Assembly: GCF_000336385.2 (NCBI RefSeq)
Contig: NZ_HG424620.1
Location: forward strand, 1-64,000
Length of the DNA stretch: 64,000 nucleotides
DNA from: Lysobacter antibioticus HS124
GTDB taxonomy: Bacteria; Pseudomonadota; Gammaproteobacteria; Xanthomonadales; Xanthomonadaceae
Direction of reading: 5' to 3'
Made by a program: the position numbers and the translations under genes. Below are positions 59,371 through 64,000 of the stretch, piece after piece. The first letter of the stretch is position 1, and the number at the start of each line of letters is the position of its first letter. The notes beneath the pieces are model-generated. The model saw nothing but the letters and a program-made list of their open reading frames with translations, did no database searches and had not been told where the DNA came from.

Positions 59371-60300
59371 ATGGCTTTGCAGCAGCGCAGTTCCCGCAAT
59401 TCCCGCAATTCCCGCCTGGCCGGCGCGTTCGCGCTGGCCCTGATCGGCGTCGCCGCCGCGCCGGTCGCCGCCGCCGATGCCTTGTACTCCTACGTCAGCC
59501 AGGCCGGCGATTACATCGGCGCCGGCCAGTCCAAGGTCTACACCCACGCCGATTCGACCATCACCGTGTCCGGCAATGCCCAGGCGTTGTCGATGAACGT
59601 GCGCTCCGGCGTCGACAACTGGCGCATCGACCTGGCCGCGCCGCAGGGACAGAAGTTCCAGCGCGGCCGTTACTACTACGCCGAGCGCTCGGCGTTCCGC
59701 ACCGGCCTGTCGCCGGGCATCGACATCGGCGGCAACGGCCGCGGCTGCAACGAAACCTGGGGCTCGGTCTACATCCAGCAGATCGAGTTCGACGCCAACG
59801 GCGCGGTGACCGCGCTGGAGGCCACCGCGCTGCAGCGCTGCGAGCGCGAGACCGCACCGCTGTTGGCGGGCGTGCTGCGCTACAACGTGCAACCGCTGGC
59901 GCTGAGCCTGGACAGCGACGTCGGCGACTACATCGGCGGCGGCATCAAGAAGAGCTACGCCGGCGACACCAGTGTTTTCGCCCTGCAGGGCAACAACCGC
60001 TATCTGACCTATGCCGCCTCCGGCCAGCGCGACGACTGGATGGCGTTCGTGCAGGCGCCCACCGGCAAGACCCTGGCGCCGGGCACGTACCCGATCGCGC
60101 GTTTCGCCGATACGGTGCGGATGGGCTTCGACTTCGGCGGCAACGGCCGCGGCTGCAACCGGATTTCCGGCACTGCGACGATCAAGAAGATCGAGGTCGA
60201 CCCGGTCAGCGGCCTGGTGACCCAGTTGCTGATGGATTTCGAGCAGCACTGCGAGGCCGGCGTCACCGCCTTGCGCGGCACCCTCCGCTACAAGGCCTGA
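59371..60300 (+). CDS. Secreted duplicated-domain protein, paralogue B
   Basis: 309 residues from ATG 59371, with ACGGAGGTCGTACGC before it. The signal peptide is preceded by an odd [10 protein letters not shown] (a nine-base repeat). Two clear repeats follow: [20 protein letters not shown] and [40 protein letters not shown] and [40 protein letters not shown] and [20 protein letters not shown]. Each unit keeps two cysteines, so one disulfide per unit is likely. It is tandem to paralogue A. Function unknown. Confidence 0.77.
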   Translation: MALQQRSSRNSRNSRLAGAFALALIGVAAAPVAAADALYSYVSQAGDYIGAGQSKVYTHADSTITVSGNAQALSMNVRSGVDNWRIDLAAPQGQKFQRGRYYYAERSAFRTGLSPGIDIGGNGRGCNETWGSVYIQQIEFDANGAVTALEATALQRCERETAPLLAGVLRYNVQPLALSLDSDVGDYIGGGIKKSYAGDTSVFALQGNNRYLTYAASGQRDDWMAFVQAPTGKTLAPGTYPIARFADTVRMGFDFGGNGRGCNRISGTATIKKIEVDPVSGLVTQLLMDFEQHCEAGVTALRGTLRYKA

Positions 60301-60755
60301 GCCTGCGCGGCCGCGGCGGCGCGGCGGTTCTCGTGCCGGGAGACGGCGTCCGCGCAGCATGGTTTGCATCGGCGGCTACGGGCGCATCGGGGGCGTCGTC
60401 ATCGAACCGCAGCCGCAGGCCAGGCCGCTGCACCGCGCGGCAATGCCGTTGCATCGGCGACTCCAAAGCATCGCGACCTGGCGCAGCCAGGTCTGCGTCG
60501 GCGTCCGCGAGGGGGCGGACGCCGATGCGCCGGCTCCGGGGGAGCCGGCGAGGGCGGGGCAGCAGACCCGCCCGCCCGGTTCCGAGGGAGTGGAGCCGGC
60601 GGCGACGCCCGGCCTGGACGGGCGCCAGGGACGGCGGCTGTGGGCCGGGCGTGGATCGGGGAGGCCGGGCAGGGACGCCCGGCGCTCCGGGCCCGGCATC
60701 GGGCGGTTGGCGGCAGGCGGGCACCGGAGCTGTGGCCCCGGCGAGGGCGGCAGGT
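60301..60755. other. Gene-free region before rpsP
   Basis: About 450 very GC-rich bases. The open frames are low-complexity and have no ribosome sites. The rpsP promoter lies at its right end. Nothing else recognised. Confidence 0.5.
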
Positions 60756-60783
60756 TTGCTTAAGCCCGCGAATCGGTTAGACT
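60756..60783 (+). promoter_or_regulatory. Promoter of the rpsP-rimM-trmD operon
   Basis: -35 TTGCTT (60756-60761) and -10 TAGACT (60778-60783) with a 16-base spacer. The start would be about 45 bases before rpsP. Confidence 0.7.
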
Positions 60784-60836
60784 TTCCGGCTTACCCCGTC
60801 ATTCCGACGGCTGGGCAACACAGGAAAGCAACCCTC

Positions 60837-61094
60837 ATGGTCAAGATCCGACTGACCCGCGGCGGCGCCAAGAAGCGTCCGTTCTACCACATCATCGTCA
60901 CCGACAGCCGCAGCGCCCGCGACGGCCGCAACATCGAGCGCGTCGGTTTCTACAACCCGGTGGCCGCCGGCAACGAGAAGCGCGTCGAGCTCGACCTCGA
61001 GCGCGTCAAGCACTGGGTCTCCAAGGGCGCCCAGCTGACCGACAAGGTCGCCGACCTGTACAAGCAGGCCGCCAAGGCCGCTCCGGCCGCCTGA
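60837..61094 (+). CDS. rpsP: 30S ribosomal protein S16
   Basis: 85 residues. [20 protein letters not shown] then [20 protein letters not shown] is the bS16 start. It binds 16S rRNA early in 30S assembly. First gene of the conserved rpsP-rimM-trmD-rplS operon. CAGGAAAGCAACCCTC precedes the start. Confidence 0.98.
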   Translation: MVKIRLTRGGAKKRPFYHIIVTDSRSARDGRNIERVGFYNPVAAGNEKRVELDLERVKHWVSKGAQLTDKVADLYKQAAKAAPAA

Positions 61095-61143
61095 TCCGGC
61101 GGGCCGCGCACCGTTTTCGGCGGCGCGGCCCGACCTTCGCATC

Positions 61144-61659
61144 ATGAGCGATACGACGCGCCGCATCCTGTTGGGCAGGGTGCTCGGCGCTTTCGGCATT
61201 CGCGGCGAAGTCAAGCTCGAGTCCTGGACCGAGCCGCGCGCCGCGATCTTCCGCTACCAGCCTTGGACCGTGCGCGACCCGCAAGGGCGCGAGCGCGAAT
61301 TGTCCGGGGTGCGCGGGCGCGAAAGCGGCAAGTACCTGATCGCCACCTTTCCCGACGTGACCGACCGCGACGCGGTCGAGGCCATGCGCGGGACCGAAAT
61401 CTACGTGCCGCGCTCTGCGCTGCCGCCGCCCAAGCCGGGCGAGTACTACTGGGTCGACTTGGAAGGCCTGCGCGTGGTCACCACCGAAGGCGTGTCGCTG
61501 GGCACCGTCTCGCATCTGTTCGCGACCGGCGCCAACGATGTGCTGGTCGCGCGCGACGACGAGCGCGAGCGCATGATTCCGTTCGTGATTCCGCAGTACG
61601 TGCTGTCGGTCGATTTCGAGGCCAATCTGGTCACGGTCGACTGGGACCCCGATTTCTAG
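61144..61659 (+). CDS. rimM: Ribosome maturation factor RimM
   Basis: 171 residues. The N-terminal RimM domain starts [20 protein letters not shown]. The PRC-barrel C-terminus has [40 protein letters not shown] and [15 protein letters not shown]. It helps 16S 3'-domain folding and binds S19. It lies 49 bases after rpsP, as in other gamma-proteobacteria. Confidence 0.97.
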   Translation: MSDTTRRILLGRVLGAFGIRGEVKLESWTEPRAAIFRYQPWTVRDPQGRERELSGVRGRESGKYLIATFPDVTDRDAVEAMRGTEIYVPRSALPPPKPGEYYWVDLEGLRVVTTEGVSLGTVSHLFATGANDVLVARDDERERMIPFVIPQYVLSVDFEANLVTVDWDPDF

Positions 61660-61744
61660 CGCTCGGCGGACGGCCGCCGGGAATCGGCGAAAACCGGCTC
61701 CGCTGCGGCTGTCTCCCGACTCCTCCTCGCTGGCTCCTGGCCCT

Positions 61745-62578
61745 ATGCGCATCGACATCGTCAGCCTGTTCCCCGAGTTCGTCGCGCAATGCGCGGCGTT
61801 CGGCGTGGTCGGCCGGGCCGGCGAGCGCGGGCTGTTGGCGCTGCACGGCTGGAATCCGCGCGATTACGCCGAGGGCAATTACCGCCGCGTCGACGACCGC
61901 CCGTTCGGCGGCGGCCCGGGCATGGTGATGCTGATCGAACCGCTGCGGGCGGCGATCCGCGCCGCGCGCGCGGCCGACCCGACGCCGGCGCGGGTGGTCT
62001 ATCTGAGCCCGCAGGGCGCGCGCCTGGACCAGGCCAAGGTCCGCGAATTGGCCGGGCATGAGCGCCTGATCCTGCTGTGCGGACGCTACGAGGGCGTCGA
62101 CGAGCGGCTGATCCAGGCCGAGGTGGACGAGGAAGTGTCGATCGGCGACTACGTCCTGTCCGGCGGCGAACTGGCGGCGGCGGTAGTGGTCGACGCAGTC
62201 GCGCGGCTGCAGGAGGGCGCGCTCAACGACGCCGAGTCCGCGGTCCAGGACAGCTTCGAGGACGGCCTGCTGGACTGCCCGCACTACACCCGCCCGGTCG
62301 AGCACGAGCTGGGCGCGGTGCCGGCGGTGCTGATGTCGGGCAACCATGCCCTGATCGCCAAGTGGCGCCGCCAGCAGTCGCTGGGCCGGACCTGGCAACG
62401 CCGCCCGGACCTGCTCGACGAGGCTGCCCTGTCCAAGGCCGACCGCCAGTTGCTGGCGGCTTACCGGGCCGAACTGGCTGCCCAGGCCGCCGCGGGCGTG
62501 GCCGAAACCGTTTCCAGGCTCGATCCGGCCGTCGCGGCCGCGGGCGAGACCGGCCGGGACCCGGGCGCAAGCGCCTGA
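61745..62578 (+). CDS. trmD: tRNA (guanine-37-N1)-methyltransferase
   Basis: 277 residues. A SPOUT enzyme that methylates G37 next to the anticodon to stop frameshifting. Motifs: [13 protein letters not shown] at the start, [39 protein letters not shown] and [20 protein letters not shown], which form the knotted SAM site, then [11 protein letters not shown] and [20 protein letters not shown]. The Ala-rich last ~25 residues are extra. 85 bases after rimM. Confidence 0.98.
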   Translation: MRIDIVSLFPEFVAQCAAFGVVGRAGERGLLALHGWNPRDYAEGNYRRVDDRPFGGGPGMVMLIEPLRAAIRAARAADPTPARVVYLSPQGARLDQAKVRELAGHERLILLCGRYEGVDERLIQAEVDEEVSIGDYVLSGGELAAAVVVDAVARLQEGALNDAESAVQDSFEDGLLDCPHYTRPVEHELGAVPAVLMSGNHALIAKWRRQQSLGRTWQRRPDLLDEAALSKADRQLLAAYRAELAAQAAAGVAETVSRLDPAVAAAGETGRDPGASA

Positions 62579-62607
62579 GCCCTAGCCATCCGGGGAAAAA
62601 CGCCGCT

Positions 62608-62613
62608 ATAATT
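62608..62613 (+). promoter_or_regulatory. -10 box for a possible rplS promoter
   Basis: A perfect TATAAT lies in the 111-base trmD-rplS gap, 77 bases before rplS. No good -35 is seen at 17 bases, so strength is uncertain. It suggests rplS can be expressed apart from the operon. Confidence 0.5.
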
Positions 62614-62689
62614 AGCCGCTTAGCTGTACCCATGCCATGACGCGGGTCCACGTGCACTCGCGCAACAACTAATCCAACAGGCCGCACCC

Positions 62690-63088
62690 ATGAACAAGCC
62701 GTCGATCCACACCCTGCTGCAGAATTTCGAAGCCGAACAGGTCCAGCGCAAGCTGCCCGAGTTCAGCCCCGGCGACACCGTCGTCGTCAACGTGAAGGTC
62801 AAGGAAGGCAACCGCGAGCGCGTCCAGGCCTACGAAGGCGTGGTCATCGCGAAGAAGAACGCCGGCCTGAACTCCTCGTTCACCGTGCGCAAGATTTCCC
62901 ACGGCTTCGGCGTCGAGCGCGTGTTCCAGACCCACAGCGCCGTGATCGATTCGGTCAACGTCAAGCGCCGCGGCAAGGTCCGCTCGGGCAAGCTGTACTA
63001 CCTGCGCGGCCTGGAAGGCAAGAAGGCGCGCATCAAGGAAGATCTGGCCGCCTACGCGCGCGCCAAGAACGCTCCGACCGCCGAGTAA
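62690..63088 (+). CDS. rplS: 50S ribosomal protein L19
   Basis: 132 residues, longer than the 115 of E. coli by a C-terminal extension. Core strings: [60 protein letters not shown] and [27 protein letters not shown]. It sits at the 30S-50S interface. Last gene of the operon; a terminator follows. Confidence 0.98.
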   Translation: MNKPSIHTLLQNFEAEQVQRKLPEFSPGDTVVVNVKVKEGNRERVQAYEGVVIAKKNAGLNSSFTVRKISHGFGVERVFQTHSAVIDSVNVKRRGKVRSGKLYYLRGLEGKKARIKEDLAAYARAKNAPTAE

Positions 63089-63132
63089 TCGTCGTCGTAG
63101 AGCCTGCGTCGCGCGTATCGCGCGGCGCCCGC

Positions 63133-63162
63133 AACGGCCGCCTTCGGGCGGCCGTTCGCGTT
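63133..63162 (+). terminator. Intrinsic terminator after rplS
   Basis: A perfect 10-bp stem AACGGCCGCC/GGCGGCCGTT with a TTCG loop, then CGCGTTT. A short T-run, but a very stable stem. Confidence 0.8.
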
Positions 63163-63315
63163 TGCGGCCGCGGCGGGCGTCCAAGGTTCGCCTGCGCGCC
63201 GACGGCCGGTGCGCGCGGACGCTGTGCGCGACGCCCCGGTTCGCGCTAGATTCCCGACGCGGCGTCTGCGCCCGCAGCGTTCGCCATCAGGCCGCCCCCG
63301 CGGCAGGAGCGCACC

Positions 63316-63681
63316 GTGAATCCGGGTTTGTCCGAAGGCGACATCTGCACCTATCTGCGCAGCGACGGCGTGTGGGGCTTCTTTTGGGTGCTGCGCATCG
63401 ACGCGTTGGCCGACGGTCGCGACGCCCTGTCGCTGCGCAAGTTCGCCGTGCATGCCCGCGACGAGGTGTTGCGCGAACACCTGGAGGACGTGCGCGAGCT
63501 CAAGAGCCGGCCGCTGGAGGGGCATTTCCCGATCGTCGGCACGCGCGTGGCCGAGGTCGAGCCGCGGGTGATCGGCTCGATGCCGGTGCGCGAGGACGAC
63601 CTGGAAGGCTATCGGGTCTGGCGCGCGGCTTACGAGCAGGGCGAGGCCGGCGTATTCACCGTGCCGCTGGAAGAGATCTGA
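63316..63681 (+). CDS. Hypothetical protein
   Basis: 121 residues from the GTG at 63316, which has CAGGAGCGCACC in front. A soluble, acidic protein: GDICTYLRSDGVWGFFWVLR, then LREHLEDVRELKSRPLEGHF and VIGSMPVREDDLEGYRVWRA. No signal or membrane segment. No family is recognised. It lies between the rplS operon and the convergent exporter gene. Confidence 0.72.
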   Translation: MNPGLSEGDICTYLRSDGVWGFFWVLRIDALADGRDALSLRKFAVHARDEVLREHLEDVRELKSRPLEGHFPIVGTRVAEVEPRVIGSMPVREDDLEGYRVWRAAYEQGEAGVFTVPLEEI

Positions 63682-63694
63682 ATCCGCGTCGGCT

Positions 63695-64000
63695 TCAGTC
63701 GGCCTTGGCGGCTACCGCGGCGATGCGGCCGTCGTCCGGGCTGGCGTCGGCGACCGGCGCCGGCGGCTGCGCCGGCACTTCCGCCGGCGCGGCGATGGTG
63801 CGGGCGGCGGCCGGTGCGGCGACGCGCTCAGGCGCGGCCATCATCCGCGCCTTGCGCCAGCCGCCCCAGCGGTAATAGGCGATCGACATCAGCATCGAGC
63901 ACAGCGCGCTGACCGGGAAACTCCACCACAGCGCGTCGGTGCCCAGCGTCGGCTGCAGCCAGGTCGCGAACGGCACCCGGATGCCCCACAGGGCGAAGCC
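63695..64000 (-). CDS. MATE-type efflux transporter, C-terminal fragment (cut by window edge)
   Basis: The last 101 codons of a gene that starts beyond position 64000. The end of the last membrane region reads GFALWGIRVPFATWLQPTLG then TDALWWSFPVSALCSMLMSI and YYRWGGWRKARM, which fits the final helices of NorM/MATE exporters. An Ala/Pro-rich cytoplasmic tail follows (PAAARTIAAPAEVPAQPPAP). MATE proteins expel cationic drugs by Na+ or H+ exchange. The call rests on a short part. Confidence 0.65.
   Translation of the reverse strand, partial: GFALWGIRVPFATWLQPTLGTDALWWSFPVSALCSMLMSIAYYRWGGWRKARMMAAPERVAAPAAARTIAAPAEVPAQPPAPVADASPDDGRIAAVAAKAD

Noticed and set aside
60359-60763. 135-residue open frame before rpsP
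   Set aside because: Gly/Arg/Pro-rich, without ribosome site or domain; overlaps the rpsP promoter region.

Overview
The window is GC-rich, densely packed bacterial chromosome. Gene order and protein content point to the Xanthomonadaceae, most likely Lysobacter or a close relative. Supporting signs are the block rplU-rpmA-obgE / rpsT / murJ-ribF-ileS-lspA-ispH, the ffh ... rpsP-rimM-trmD-rplS block, a large secreted S8 protease, many secreted repeat proteins, and abundant intergenic REP-like and GGGATTN-type repeats. The species is inferred from reading alone and was not checked against any database.

Layout. 1-1256 (minus): the edge of a copper-type RiPP locus, with an ECF sigma factor, an HvfA-like precursor carrying ten EGxCG motifs, and the first 26 codons of a DUF692/MNIO modifying enzyme cut by the window edge. 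1571-9578 (minus): a complete phosphate-starvation block, made of a phosphate porin, two pstS paralogues, pstC, pstA, pstB and phoU, with PHO-box-like sites. 9724-14706: nth, two crotonase-neighbourhood genes, a degenerate FKBP-like protein, then a translationally overlapped DUF1289-Nudix-sulfurtransferase trio. 14707-15825: a gene-free stretch full of repeats. 15826-23957: a PstS-like/OmpA fusion, an enoyl-CoA isomerase, a PCu(A)C copper chaperone, a thioesterase overlapping uvrA, and a lipoprotein. 24057-28546 (minus): an S8 protease with a PPC domain and a YidB/OmpA-type envelope protein. 28750-38744: ribosomal, GTPase and housekeeping genes with clear promoters and terminators.

38914-48079: accessory territory. 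It holds a triple-repeat secreted protein, a GH16-like lipoprotein behind a LacI-type operator, tRNA-Thr(CGT), three unknown proteins, radA, a PAP2-like membrane protein, a membrane-anchored glutaredoxin and an eight-cysteine secreted miniprotein. 48452-50179: an apparently orphan HoxX/HypX (formyltransferase plus crotonase). 50275-55251 (minus): a marR-outer membrane factor-emrA-emrB tripartite efflux operon. 55581-63156: cytochrome c assembly protein, ffh, a paralogous pair of secreted duplicated-domain proteins, and the rpsP-rimM-trmD-rplS operon. The right edge holds a small unknown gene and the 3' end of a MATE-type exporter.

The most unusual items are the EGxCG-array RiPP precursor with its dedicated sigma factor, the stand-alone HoxX, the secreted duplicated-domain family at 58162-60300, the twin pstS arrangement, and a family of GGGATTN intergenic repeats placed inside essential operons.
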